Source of the DNA: Viola odorata
Lineage: Eukaryota > Streptophyta > Magnoliopsida > Malpighiales > Violaceae
Assembly (NCBI GenBank): GCA_963691705.1
Contig: OY829537.1
Coordinates: 73,553,352-73,617,351, forward strand
Direction of reading: 5' to 3'
Length of the DNA: 64,000 nucleotides
The notes beneath the pieces were generated by a model. It was not told where the DNA came from, did no database searches, and saw only the letters and a program-made list of their open reading frames with translations. The position numbers and the translations under genes are program-made. Below, piece by piece: positions 11,208 through 22,500 of this stretch; position 1 is the stretch's first letter, and every line of letters starts with the position of its first letter.

Positions 11208-12565
11208 TAGGGATGACTTTGGCGGGTATGAACAAGTATGAGTATGTTAAAATGGGTATGGGTAAATACCCAATTCATACCCAAAACTAAATATCCATTA
11301 TGCCACATACCCAATATGCCCATACCTAATTGGGTATATAATGAATATCCAATTATATTTACTTATTTATTATTTCACTTAATAATTGTTTTTTTATAAT
11401 TAAGTTAAAATTTACTACTTAGGTTCATTTTTTACCATTTTGACTAGTTTTTACCATTTTGGCTCATTTTTTATCACTTTGGCTCATTTTTTACCACTTT
11501 GGCTCGTTTAAGCTCATTTTTACCATCTTGGCTTGTTTTTTACTATTTTGGCTCATTTTTTACCGTTTGGCTCATTTTTTACCATATTGGCTCATTTTTT
11601 CCGTTTTGGTTTGTTTAAGCTCATTTTTATCATCTTAGCTCATTTTTTACCATTTTGGCTCGTTTTTAATTGTTTTGGCTCGTTCTAGACTCAATCAAAC
11701 AAACATATTCCCACTTTCTAATTAAGAAATTAATTATGCTAATCTACAAGTCAAAATAGACTTTCTAGTTAGGTGAAGGAGAGGGAGTGGGTTGAGATTG
11801 TGGCCGATAGTGAGATGTGTTTGGTGTTGGTGGTGGTAAGGTTTACGGAGGAGAAGGGAGGTGTCAATTGTGGTTGTGACCGTTGGATCGGGAGTGGTGG
11901 TGATGCGACGGCAGATCAGGAGTGGTGGTGTTGCGGCAGTGTGGGAGTGTGGACAACATCGTCGGCGGTGATGAGAGGGAGATGGTGGTGCTGGTCGGCG
12001 GATCAGGAGTGTGGACAGCCTCACCGGCGGTGATGAGAGGGAGCCGAGAGAGTGAGTGGATGGTCGGCGGTGGTGATGAGAAGGAGAAGAGGAGGAGAAG
12101 GAGGAGGAGAAAGGGAAGTTTCTTCATTTTTGTTATTTGGTTGTAGATCTGTTTGAGAGGAGGAGGAGATGGAGAAGGTGGTGGAGGACGACGAGGGAAA
12201 TCTGTGATGTTGATGGTTGTGTCTTGGTGTGGAGCGGCGGCGATGGTGGAGTGTGTGGTGATGGTGTGGCGATGGGAGATGGTGTTGCCGAGAGTGATGG
12301 CGGCCGACGGTTGTGGTTGAGGCAGAGAGGATTAGTGATTGTGTGTATTGACAGAGAGGGTGAGAATTGGAGATGGTGGTAATGGCTGAGTATGGTTTGT
12401 GATACCCGTTCCAGTATTTTCGAATATCATACTCAGCCATACCCGCTCGGGTATGGGTAATACCTAAACCATACCCGGCAACCCGGTTATGGTTTGAGTA
12501 TTACCCGGTCAAATAGATACGGTTACGGGCGGGGTATCGGGTATGGATACTCATTGTCATCCCTT
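11208..12565. mobile_element. Non-autonomous hAT element (1.36 kb)
   Basis: The left end TAGGGATGACTTTGGCGGGT and the reverse complement of the right end, AAGGGATGACAATGAGTATC, are imperfect inverted repeats rich in 'gggtatgggta' words. The 8-bp target duplication TTGAGAAA lies at 11200-11207 and 12566-12573. There is no transposase. The GGT/GGA-rich centre (about 11770-12380) has open frames in several phases that reflect base composition. Confidence 0.82.
11425..11690. repeat. Degenerate ~20-bp tandem repeats in hAT element
   Basis: About a dozen imperfect copies of a unit like 'cattttttaccattttggct'. They form a subterminal array of the kind where hAT transposase-binding sites are often repeated. 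Confidence 0.7.
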
Positions 12566-12762
12566 TTGAGAAAGAGGGCCTAACTTTAATGGAGGAAATT
12601 AGGTTGAGGGAGAGGGAGAGGGTGGTTGGAGAGCATTCTTGATCTTCCCTTTTTTTTTTTACCAACTTTCTATTTATTAATGTATATGAAAAAAAAAATT
12701 AAAAAGTTTGGGGGGAGGCATAGTCCCCTGGTCCCTTCGTGGCTCCACCACTGATTCCACCT

Positions 12763-13100
12763 TACACACATGTCAATGTTCAACTTTTTAACAGTAGGTA
12801 TCTCAAAAGGATTCTCAACAAACTCCAAAAATCTCTTGCTTCTTGTAACAAAATTTTGAATATACTTAATTGTTCCGCGAATTTTAGCTAGCTCATTCTC
12901 AACAAGTGACAAACCAATTTGCACGATAATGTTCAAAATATGACTACAACACCTGATTTGGAAAGACTCACCTCATAACAACAAAGAATCTTTTGGAAGG
13001 AGGCTTTTCTTAAGTTCCTTAACCAAAACATCGTTGTAAGATGCGTTGTCTAAAATAATATTCATTACTTTAAGCATAAATTCCCCAATCAACCAAGCAT
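12763..13100 (-). pseudogene. hAT transposase relic, N-terminal/central part
   Basis: Minus-strand upstream half of the transposase at 1418-2505. Readable words are IILDNASYNDVLVKEL near 13060 (the DNASAND-type motif of the catalytic core), a stop, then CCSHILNIIVQ, LSLVENELAKIR and FVENPFEIPTVKKLNIDMCVRWN, which runs to 12763 where the TSD of the 10.2-kb element begins. Upstream of 13100 the frame is lost and no BED finger is visible. It would have encoded a cut-and-paste DDE transposase. Confidence 0.85.
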
Positions 13101-13667
13101 TTGAATAACTTTATCTCATATAGCTAACCCATTAAACAACCAAAGAAGCATAAAAAAATCAAGTCTTTAGTTAAAGACAAAATATGATATAAAAATTGTT
13201 TGGGTTTTATGGAAATTTGGGAGAGATGGTGGCAGAGAGAGGAGAACAAGGAGAGAATTAGGTTTTGCGATTTTTTAGGTTGATATTTTGTTATTTTTTA
13301 TTCTTATTTTGGGTATAGCGTCTAGCTAAGGAAATCAAAAATAATAATAACACACGTCAGTTAAATATAAGGTTGTCTTAAAAATAGCCAAATATTAAAT
13401 CAAATTAGGGTACAATTTGTTAAAAAATTGCAAACGCGTAGTTCAATCAAACTTGATTGCAAACGTAGGACGTGCGACAAACATATAGTATAAACGTGAG
13501 GTTATTATTACAGTATTTTTCAAAACAACAACAATAAAAAGAATCATATTCACAAATTATTTTATTAGGATACATACCGATAATTCGTTCTTTTCATTTC
13601 TTATTATTGTATAAGTGGAAAATATAATCATTTTTTGTATTAAAAGTCATCAAGTATTCATAACCAT
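13101..13667. other. No gene recognised
   Basis: AT-rich sequence. A purine-rich stretch near 13225-13270 could be leader sequence of the old hAT gene. Nothing else is supported. Confidence 0.3.
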
Positions 13668-13670
13668 TTA

Positions 13671-13806
13671 GGTAGTGTTTGGTTCACGGAATGCTACTTT
13701 CCCCTTTGGAATCACCCTCACGGGAGAATGATACCCGAGAGAGTGATTGAGAGGAATGTTAGTGATACAAGTAATTCCTCTTTAATTCTGCCAACCAAAC
13801 GCTACC
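13671..13806. mobile_element. Tourist-like MITE (PIF/Harbinger)
   Basis: A 136-bp element with TTA on both sides (13668-13670 and 13807-13809). Its ends GGTAGTGTTTGGTT and GGTAGCGTTTGGTT (reverse complement of the right end) match the Tourist GTTTGGTT signature. It is non-coding. Confidence 0.8.
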
Positions 13807-13809
13807 TTA

Positions 13810-14884
13810 AGAAGTTACCTTCACGTTACGGAAAAAAGAGAGCATCATTTACACGGCATATGTGATACAAGTAATAACATTTCCCTTTCTAAACTATTAT
13901 TAAAAAATAAAGACCTTACCTAAATCTAAAATGGTGTATTTGACTTCCCCTAACCTGCATGTAAAAGAAATTTCCCTTTTTCTGTTAAAATAAAAAAAAA
14001 TTAATAAAAAAAATAATAAAAAAGTAATATTTAATAGAATAATAGAATAATATTATATTTTTTAATACGCTACTATATTTTTTTCTTCTTCTTATTTCTT
14101 CCATTGATCATTCTATCTACACAATCCTATTTTAGAAAATCACTTTCACCACCTAATAATCCGGAAAAAACTTGGGTAGATCATGATCTACCTATATCAT
14201 GATCTAAAATGATGACACGTGCCTCAAATAGTGCTAGAATACCACTATTCTTAACACTTTTGGACGCGTGTCATCTCTTCTTTCGTAACTACATCAAGGC
14301 CAAACACCATATCTAAAAACAACAACACACATAACGTAGGATTAAAGAATTTTTAAGGTCTTTTTTTTCCCTTCTCTTCAATCCTCAACAATCACAACCC
14401 ACTAGCAAAGCAAAAAAAAAAAAAATCAAATTTCTTGAAAAAAAATAAAACAAAATTGACATGGCCAAGACCGAACACTTCAATCTGAACAACAACAACA
14501 ACCACAACTATAATTTGTATTGTGAAAAATAGCATCGAGCGAGTTGGGTAAGTTCCAATGTCACCTTCATTTTCTACACATTTCTTGGAAGTTGTATTTG
14601 TATTTACCTTAACACTATCAATCAGGAAGAAAAACATGAGGCTAAAAACCAATATTTCGTTCTCAACAAGCTCAATTTTTATTCTCATAATATCGTCTTT
14701 AGACCTGCTAAACGAGTGGGCCGCCTATTAAACCAGCCCGGGTTATTACTAAAAGGTCAAGGCATCTCAAAACATCTAAATGTCATTTTTATCTACACTA
14801 TTATGCACTATTCATATTCTATTTCGGTTCATTTTTGCGGCATCCGTCTGATATGATATCATTTTACCAGTTCTCGTTCGCCAC
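13810..14884. other. Non-coding, AT-rich
   Basis: No gene is seen. There is a perfect palindrome 'tagatcatgatcta' at about 14177 with a near repeat just after it, and an (AAC)n-like stretch near 14487-14510. Minus-strand open frames at 14392-14688 are low-complexity. Confidence 0.3.
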
Positions 14885-15134
14885 TAAGTACCCCTTTGGG
14901 GTTCAGGTTCTGGCCTAGGAAGTTGGGTTTCAGAACAAAAAAACCACATTAGCTATTTGGTAACTTTCACTTGAAAGAAGCCCATTTCCCAAACCAAGGA
15001 AAACCTTGGTTTTCAGGCTGGTGCATTTTGCTCCAGCACCAAAACCATTAGTTTTGGAAAAACATGGGAAGCTGGCTTTGCTATTAAGTGGACAAAAAAT
15101 AGTCAAATTCTCTCATATTTATGATTAAACCAGG

Positions 15135-15142
15135 TATAAATA
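15135..15142 (+). promoter_or_regulatory. TATA box of element A
   Basis: TATAAATA in the context 'accaggtataaataacta'. The same context occurs in element B on the minus strand (23464-23457), with a CT-rich leader downstream in both, so it is probably the family's core promoter. Confidence 0.6.
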
Positions 15143-16999
15143 ACTACAATATTACGAAAATCCATCTCATTTCACACAACTACCTCGTTCTCCTCTTCTC
15201 TCACTCTCGGCCTCCTCACCGCCGCTCACCATCTCTCCCTCTCGGCCTCCTCCATCATCACCACCGTAGCACCATCATCAACCCTCACCGCGGCACCTGA
15301 TCTACTGACCCTTCGCCGCCACTCACCATCTCTTTCTCTCAGTCTCCTCCATCACCGCCTTCATTCTCTCCCTTTGACCGGCTTGAGCAAGAAGTTGCTT
15401 CAACATAAAGAACTCGAAACTCGCGTCCGAATAGTTGTGGCAAACCCTAATCTACTCATCCAATCTATTCTCTTCATAATTTTCCTACATACGAAACCTG
15501 ATTTAACTAAGAAGTTTGAACGCATACTGAAATCGCAGATTTAGGTTTTCCGTTTTGGATTTCTTCTGGGTACTTTTGTTTATGAATGATTGTTGGGTTA
15601 ATTGTGTTGATCAATTTTGGATTGATTTTGTGTTCGATTTTGGATTGAATTTGTAGCTGATTTTTGCTTAATTTGGTACTGGAATTCTATTTCATTTGGT
15701 GCTGAAATTCTGCTGGATTTTTCTTAATTCTGTTGAATTTTTGCTTAATCCAGTGCCTATTATCATGTTTTAATTGATTTCCATCGATAATCTGTAGGTT
15801 ACTTCTTTTCTAGTCTTATTTTGTATATAAATTGATGAAATAGTTTGATGTCCAATATTTGAACAATCTTTGTTCAATTCATGTACTGCAGTAATGATTA
15901 TTGTCAGGTTATCCATGCTACTCATGTATTTACCTCTTTCAGTTTCAAGTATTTACTGTCCAGTTTTTGAATTGCACTTCTCATGAATTTCCTTGATCAA
16001 GTTTTGCATATTGTTCTGTTTTGCCTATTTAGTGATGACACTCTGTTCATTGTTGAGCTAATGTGTACCCTTCTTTGCACTTTGTTCTCCATTGGCATTT
16101 TGTTATTCGTAATTGTGTTTTGATTCATATTCTTGTGATCTCTTTTATGCAAATGTTGATTTTCTACAATTCTCTTCTTTCATCAAGTCTGCCAGTATCT
16201 ACACATGGCTTATTTATTTATTTCTTTGTTATGATTTGATGGCAGTATGTGGATCTGGGCAGCAATTCTCTTTGTTTGAGGAGTTTCAATTGCTATGTGT
16301 GCATAAGATATGATGTTGCTTCTCTGGTATTCTTTGAGTGATAAAGCAATTGGAAGTAGGAAATGATGATTGTTATTGCTAGATTTTGTATACATGGTAG
16401 GAAATGTATTGTGTTGATGATTGACTGATGATTGATGTGCAACAATGTTGACCTATTGCATTCTTTGTTCTTGCTCTAATGCTTTTGCTTATGCTCTTAC
16501 TGATTTTATCACTATGGTATGTTCAACGATAACTGTTGATGGCTGTGCTTGTCAATTCAGTGAGTATTTTTTCCGGAGTTGGCATATTCAGGGTCGCGTG
16601 GATGAGGTTTCTTATGATGGATCTTGATGTCTTTTACTTTACCCTATTAGTGATTGTTTTGTGTATCAAATTTGCCTTGAGATTGTTTGTCTTCCATATC
16701 TCACACGTTGATAAAGTTATTGGGAATAGTTATAACACCCTAATATCTGCAACATTGGTAGTATTTGTCAACTGGCTGAAATTTACGGCAAATGCTATGA
16801 AATAGATGCTGTATTAGTATATAACACTCTATAGCTGCAGGCAATATGAATTTGATAAGTTTCTCCAAGGAAAAACGTATTTTGGTTATCCAATTGGATT
16901 CTCCTTTCATGTTGCATATTGTGTGTTGTTTTGGTTTTGTAATCTGTTTGTATTTGAATAGGACCCTTGCTTACCATTTTGCACGCTGGTTTTTCCTAG

Positions 17000-17186
17000 G
17001 GAAGTTCATGTGGAAGCAAATCAAGCAAGAGAAAAGGTGTTAGAGGTCAAGTCGCGCAGACAAGATCAGGCAGCAACTCACCGTGAGAAGATTAGGCAGG
17101 TGTATCTTCGTAAAAAGTTGGAGAAACTAAAGGCTACATTATCTAGTGCACAGCAATCAGGACCGGCGGCGGGAGGCGATAGCTGA
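17000..17186 (+). pseudogene. Captured terminal exon of an unidentified gene
   Basis: A 3' splice site (ggtttttcctag, ending 16999) opens an exon encoding 61 residues to a TGA at 17184-17186. It begins EVHVEANQAREKVLEVK and continues into a basic helix rich in Lys/Arg/Glu/Gln (REKIRQVYLRKKLEKLK), ending QQSGPAAGGDS. The clean frame, splice site, natural-looking end and 3'-UTR-like sequence point to a real last exon. I do not recognise the protein; it looks like a coiled-coil tail. A weak upstream frame near 15384-15430 (LSKKLLQHKELETRVR) could be its first exon, with the T-rich stretch between as intron. The frame is intact, so a chimeric transcript from the element promoter could be translated, but only part of the source gene is present. 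Confidence 0.55.
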
Positions 17187-20100
17187 AGGATGTTATAATT
17201 TTCTGTCATGCAATGCCAACTTTTTCTTAGGCTTGAGCAATGCATACATTGGCAGGCAACAACTGACGACTCCAACAACCAAAACAAATGATAGATTTTC
17301 ATGTTGTTACCTTCTCTTATAATTTGCGAATGAGAAAATAGTCATCTGCCTTTCCTCATCTGTCAAATAAAGAACCAACTTAATTTTCCTTTTTTCTAAA
17401 AAAAGATAAAAAAATATGTCATTATTCAAATTTAACAATTCTAAGAGCTCAAAAATGATAAAAAAATGTAAAAAAGTTATGAAAATTTGAGGAAAAATGT
17501 ACTAGTAAAATGAGATTTTTCCGTTGATTTAAAATTTAAAAAAAAACTATGATTACAATACCTCATTTATAATAAACGTAATTTAACATATATGGAATAA
17601 CTAAGATATATTGTCTATGTATTTGTACCAAATTTAACCCTTTTTTTAGTACCAATTGTCCCTCATCTTTACTTTTTTAGTTTGGTAAATTTTGCTTAAC
17701 ACATATTGGAAATTTATCTTCCTAGGGTCGGAGAGTTTGTAAAAATATCTAACTACTTAATATTATACCGTCGTTCTCACTGATTAATTTGTACTACAAA
17801 CACAATGATTTGCACAATGAAAGTAAAATACTTAAATACTATTTTTAAAATCCTTACTCCATCTATTTTTACATTTATATATACTAAAAAATATTAATTA
17901 TAATGTCAAAAATAAATTGTGTCCTTTATAGTCATTTTACATTCCAACCATAGTTTTAACAATAGTTTTTACCAAACACCATAAACAACTTCTGGTTTCC
18001 CACAACACTTTTAACAAATATTTACCAAACAACATACTGGTTTTTCCAGAAGTTCTTTTCCCACAATACTTTTTCAACCAGAACCGGAATGACAAACAGA
18101 CCCTAAGTTTCCACTCCCAAATTGCTTTTCTGACTCCTAAATAAAATCCAATAGCCCATATCCTCCTTTTACAAAAGAAAAAATAGCAAATGCACACCTT
18201 TCTGCACCCTCTCTCCACCATTGTGCACCTCTAATTCCAAAAATAATTTTTTCTACTCACTTTTTTCAGCTTCCTTCTTGTCGCACCGTCGCGGAGCGAA
18301 ATTCGGGACGCAAATGAAATCACATAACACTGAAGTCGCCACCATATTTTTTCTAAGGTTTAGGGAAACCTAAAAAGTCCCAAAACGAAGAAGAAAATAA
18401 AAACTAAGGCACAAAAAGGGTCTAAACCCGAGAACGATGGTTCGGGGTCTTTTTATGGACTCGGGAAGGTGTTAGGCACCCGAGTCTCATCCTAGAAAAG
18501 GTTACCGGTTCTAAAAAGAGGTGTTTAAAAATCATGTTGAAAACAATTAATTGGGCCCTCAGGGGGAATCGTCGCTTTAGTTTTTAGTTGGTTTGGATTG
18601 ATTTTATCCTAATTATTGTCAAGTTGTTAAAAAAGAAAATAAACATTTTATCCTCTAAATGATAAAAAAGGTCGGTTATATACCTATTCCGATTATATTT
18701 AGCCAAGTTCAAGATTAGTCCGATTACATGCGAAATTGGTGAGATTACTACCGTTTTATTTAATCTTTACCAAAGTGACGATCCTAGTGAACAACGATGG
18801 ATCACTATCATCATCGGGCCAATGCACGTGATTAATCCTATTTACTAGGTGATTCTACGCATGCATAGACTAGCAAAGTACCATTTGGAATGAATGCGAA
18901 AACACGTTGAAAAGAGAAAAACCGGGAAGTGGGGTCGAAGCCGCGCACATAACACATTCATCAAGATAACATAAATTAAAATACAATCGTGGGGTAGGAG
19001 CCGCACACGAAACACATTCATCAAGATAAACGTAAATTAAAGTAAATTCGTAGGGACGAAGCCGCACACGAAACACATTCATCAAGGTAAGCATAAATTC
19101 GTGGGGACGAAACCGCACACGAAACAAGCATAAATTAAAGCACATTCATCGGTATAAGCATCATGCAAACGCATATGAATATTTATATAAAAAGTATTGA
19201 ATAAATAAAAGGGTGGAGGAAAATATACTTGAGGGCGAATACCGATTTATTCTAACCTACAAAACCGAGGTTAGTAGCACAAGCAACAATAAATAATTTC
19301 GCAACTCAAATAAATGAGGAGTGAGCTCTAAAGCTCGAGTTTGGAAAATCATCACCAATATTGAAGTCGGCGAAGCATCCAATACCTTCTCGTTTCTTCC
19401 GTATGTACCTGAAAAGGACGTCGGGGGGTTTCCTCGGCGTGTATAGTCCGACGATCAAGTCAGTCGAAAGTCATTACGAATGCATAATAAAATATATTGT
19501 TGATGCACATAAATATATCCACATTCATAAGCATAAATAAAAATCTATTCGTGGAGTCAAAGCCGCACACGAAACAAGCATTATTTCGCATAATCACCAG
19601 GTAAACAGATTTGTTAGAATTCTAACGATTCTAAATAATCATGCATACGAATAGACAATAAATTAAATCAATGATTTTAATAACGGAATAGTGAGCTCTA
19701 AAGCTCAAGTTTAGAAATTTTGTCACCGATATCGACGATGGTAAGATATCCACTCGGGATGATAATTGTGGACTCGATACCTGCAAAAAACGAAGAAATA
19801 GTTAGTACGCAATTTTAATTAAACGGGCTTGGGTCGCAACCCATTTCTTTCATTTTTCTCCCATGGGCCGCAGCCCATTTCCCTTTTCCTTCTTTGGGCG
19901 GCAGCCCATTCTTTTTTTTTCTTTTTTTGGTTGGGCCGAAGCCCAACCCCTCTTATTCCTTCTCCTTCTCTTTTAGGGTTTGTTTGGCGTTCTGGTTCTA
20001 GTTGGAAAAGTTCTGTGGGAAAAAGTTCTGTGTGAAAATGACTTCTGAAAAAAGGAGTATGCTGTTTGGTAAATATTTGTTAAAAGTTCTATGGCGAAAC

Positions 20101-20940
20101 CAAAAGTTGTTTTTGGTGTTTGGTAAAAACTGGTTTAAAACTATGGTTGGAATGTAAAATGACCATAAAGGGCATAATTCATTTCAAGTGTTAGAATTAA
20201 TTTTTTTAGTATCTTTATATATATGTTTAATCAATTTATTTATAATTTAACATCTACCACCTAATATTTATCTAATATCATAAATAAATTAAACTTATTA
20301 ATACCATAAAAAATTTAAGTTATTAATAGCGTAAATAAATATTTATCTAATATAATAAAAAAATTTAAACTATTAGTTTCGAAAATGGAATGAATTACTC
20401 TGAAATTGGAATGAATTACTCTGAAATTGTAATAAAATTACATGAAAAAGTTGTTTATGCTGCTTGATAAAAACTTCGGTTGAAACTATGGTTGGAATAT
20501 AAAATGACGATAAAAGACACAATTAATTTCAAGCAAGGCCACCGAATAATTTTAACTTTAATTAATATATTTGTTTCATTTCGGATCTTCTGAAAGTAGT
20601 GACCTTTCTTTTTATTTTGAAAATTTAAATTCCAAACCTTAATTAAGAGTGAATAATTTTTTTTTATTTCTTCGTAACATATTTTTTACAAATAAAGGAG
20701 ATCTATGTATTAATCCTATGATGAATAGATAAATAACATTTGACAGTACATATGGAAACATTGTTTGGATTTATTGGGTGCAAGAATAGGAAGAAAACAA
20801 ATTCTGTAAATTCTGAAAAAAAATTCTCAAATATCACAAGGATATGTTTAATTCAATTCAAAGTTGCTGCAAATGAAGCTCTAAAGTGAGCTTTTAAAGA
20901 GTACACACGAGTTGGCTTAGGTCCGCATGGGTCCAGCTCT

Positions 20941-22228
20941 CCTACTTGGCAAAATTGCATTCATGTAGTAATCTTACACATATGACAAGGAGTGCACAAG
21001 CTCCTGCAAATCATCTGCAGAGAAGCCAAGCTCATCATGGAGCACATGGTAATGTGTCAGGCGAGTAGTCCCCTGCACAAGCACAAGTCAATTACTATGA
21101 CCAAATACTTTTGGAAAAGGAGCAGGAAAGTTTTGACATGAAACATATTATCAGACAAAGGTACGAAATACACCACAAAGATGATATACATGGATGCATT
21201 TCGACAGAATAAATAAATGTTGTTTGGTAATTCTATTTTACACAAAGGCAGATGATGTCAATGAAAATCACAGGACTAAAGCGAAAACTTACTATCATCC
21301 CTGCATGAGCACACATGTAGAAGTCATTGTTTCTTGGATGGCAGACTTTGTTGTCAATGACAGTGCCTGCATGATACACAAAAAGTAATAGTTAGATTTA
21401 GCCAAATTTTTGCAGAACTACTTGCTTAATTGCTGGTTATCTAAAGATGGAGAACTAACCAGGTGGAACATTCTCTGGTCTGCTTTCCTGGAAGAACTTG
21501 GTATGGTGATTCTTCTGAGCAACAATGACACTGAATTTCGGGCTCCACTTATCATCCAAGTGATTGCAGGCCTACAAACATACATAGTTCATAATTAACT
21601 TATACCATCTTAATCGACAAGTAAAGAGTGTAAAGGAGAAAAGAAGCAGAACACGTAAAATCTTCCCCTCCTTAACAGAAAACTGTGTTCCAGTCCAGAT
21701 TTACGCCAAACTTGCATGTCTCACAGGACATCCAAGAAAAACAATACTGTCATATTATAACTATTTGGAAACATCTTTGGCAACTGCCATCCAAGTTGAG
21801 AGTAGTATGTACATATTACCTGAATATAATTATCTGCTCAGGCTTCACTTTTCCAGAACTTGCATAGAAATCCAAGAGTGCCTCCCTGAAAGTTGATGTG
21901 TAGTAATCGTAAACACAGAATCAAATTGATGCACGATATATGCAGCAGACAAAAGTATTTCCTAAACAACAAATGGACACTAGCTTAGCTGAAGGGGGTG
22001 TTTCCCTTACCTGATAAGTCCGTGATCTTCATTATCAGGGCCAGGCTTGAATAGATTGGCTATCATCTCAACTTTTGGAGACTGAGTGCGGACAACAGCT
22101 CTATATCGGGAAATTAGTGGCCAGTGTCTGGAACTTACTACCTGTAGGAACCGATTGTAAGGGGAAAACTGGAAGTAAATAATCACCCATGCTAAGATTA
22201 CTACATGAATGCAATTTTGCCAAGTAGG
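20941..22228. repeat. 36-bp perfect inverted repeat around the AGO cargo
   Basis: Positions 20941-20976 and 22193-22228 are exact reverse complements (36 of 36). The left copy is the intron start directly after AGO exon E; the right copy sits about 50 bp beyond the acceptor of exon A. In an RNA they could pair around a loop of about 1.2 kb containing the exons. Confidence 0.9.
20978..22141 (-). pseudogene. Captured Argonaute (AGO4-clade) gene fragment, five exons
   Basis: Minus-strand exons with canonical splice sites: A 22141-22011 (VVSSRHWPLISRYRAVVRTQ ... LIR), B 21885-21820 (EALLDFYASSG ... EQIIIFR), C 21571-21460 (WSPKFSVIVAQKNHHTKFF ... NVPPG), D 21366-21293 ([20 protein letters not shown]), E 21072-20978 (THYHVLHDELGFSADDLQEL ... 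SYV). This is the PIWI domain. The Asp of TVIDNK and the His of THYHV, catalytic in Argonautes, are present. DNKVCHPRN and AHAGMIGTT are of the AGO4/6/9 type that guides RNA-directed DNA methylation in the nucleus. Missing are everything before the PIWI middle (including the first catalytic Asp), the exon between B and C (family DGVSESQF...), and the end after SYV. The exons have no internal stops, and introns are retained, so capture was at DNA level. Confidence 0.9.
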
Positions 22229-22296
22229 AGTGCTTTACAGTATACAATTTAAGGAAAGGAATGTCGTGAAGGGGTAGGGTATGTTGTTACTCACGA

Positions 22297-22500
22297 TCAC
22301 ACGCACATGATTCCTACCAATTCTTTCTCTGATGCAGCATCCACTGTACTGTCTTCATCCATAAAACCACTTGATATATTATTGATTGCAACTAAGTTCC
22401 TTGAGTGGTCATACTTGATGGAACAACTTAGAATAATCAACTGTAGGAGCTTTTCTAGGAGACCTTTTGTCATTGCCAACATTCTGACATGATGCAACAT
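22297..22500 (-). other. Coding-like segment of unknown origin in element B
   Basis: A minus-strand open stretch whose end reads ISSGFMDEDSTVDAASEKEL, which looks protein-like. A second phase reads NVGNDKRSPRKAPTVDYSK. It does not match Argonaute sequence that I know and may be a second captured piece from another gene, or chance. Confidence 0.3.

Larger units (their letters stand above)
2506..12753. mobile_element. hAT-type non-autonomous element carrying a VPS2 exon
   Basis: The left end TAGTGGCGGAGC and the reverse complement of the right end, CAGTGGTGGAGC, form imperfect terminal inverted repeats that fit the hAT consensus YARNG. An 8-bp target duplication ATTCCACC lies at 2498-2505 and 12754-12761. 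Removing the element with one TSD copy restores the hAT transposase reading (VRWN joined to STYLML). Subtracting the nested Gypsy element and the nested 1.36-kb hAT leaves about 2.16 kb with no transposase. The recognisable content is a minus-strand VPS2/CHMP2 exon with its intron, so this is a gene-fragment-carrying (Pack-type) hAT element. Confidence 0.75.
14888..18103 (+). mobile_element. Gene-carrying PIF/Harbinger-type element A
   Basis: A 3216-bp element flanked by TAA at 14885-14887 and 18104-18106. The left end is GTACCCCTTTGGGGTTCAGG; the reverse complement of the right end is GGGTCTGTTTGTCATTCCGG. Its left end matches the right end of element B (19976-23727) in reverse complement, and its right about 450 bp match B's left end (including 'tttggtaaatatttgttaaaag' and 'aaactatggttggaatgtaaaatga'). 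They are therefore one family in opposite orientations. There is no transposase. Inside lie a shared TATA-promoter/leader region (15100-15400) and a captured terminal exon in sense (17000-17186). Confidence 0.8.

Noticed and set aside
11734..12440. Several overlapping frames rich in Gly/Val/Trp or His/Ser/Pro
   Set aside because: GGT/GGA-rich filler inside a non-autonomous hAT; composition alone explains the frames.
14177..14215. Palindrome 'tagatcatgatcta' with a repeat as a regulatory site or MITE end
   Set aside because: No flanking duplication or partner was found; left as unexplained AT-rich sequence.
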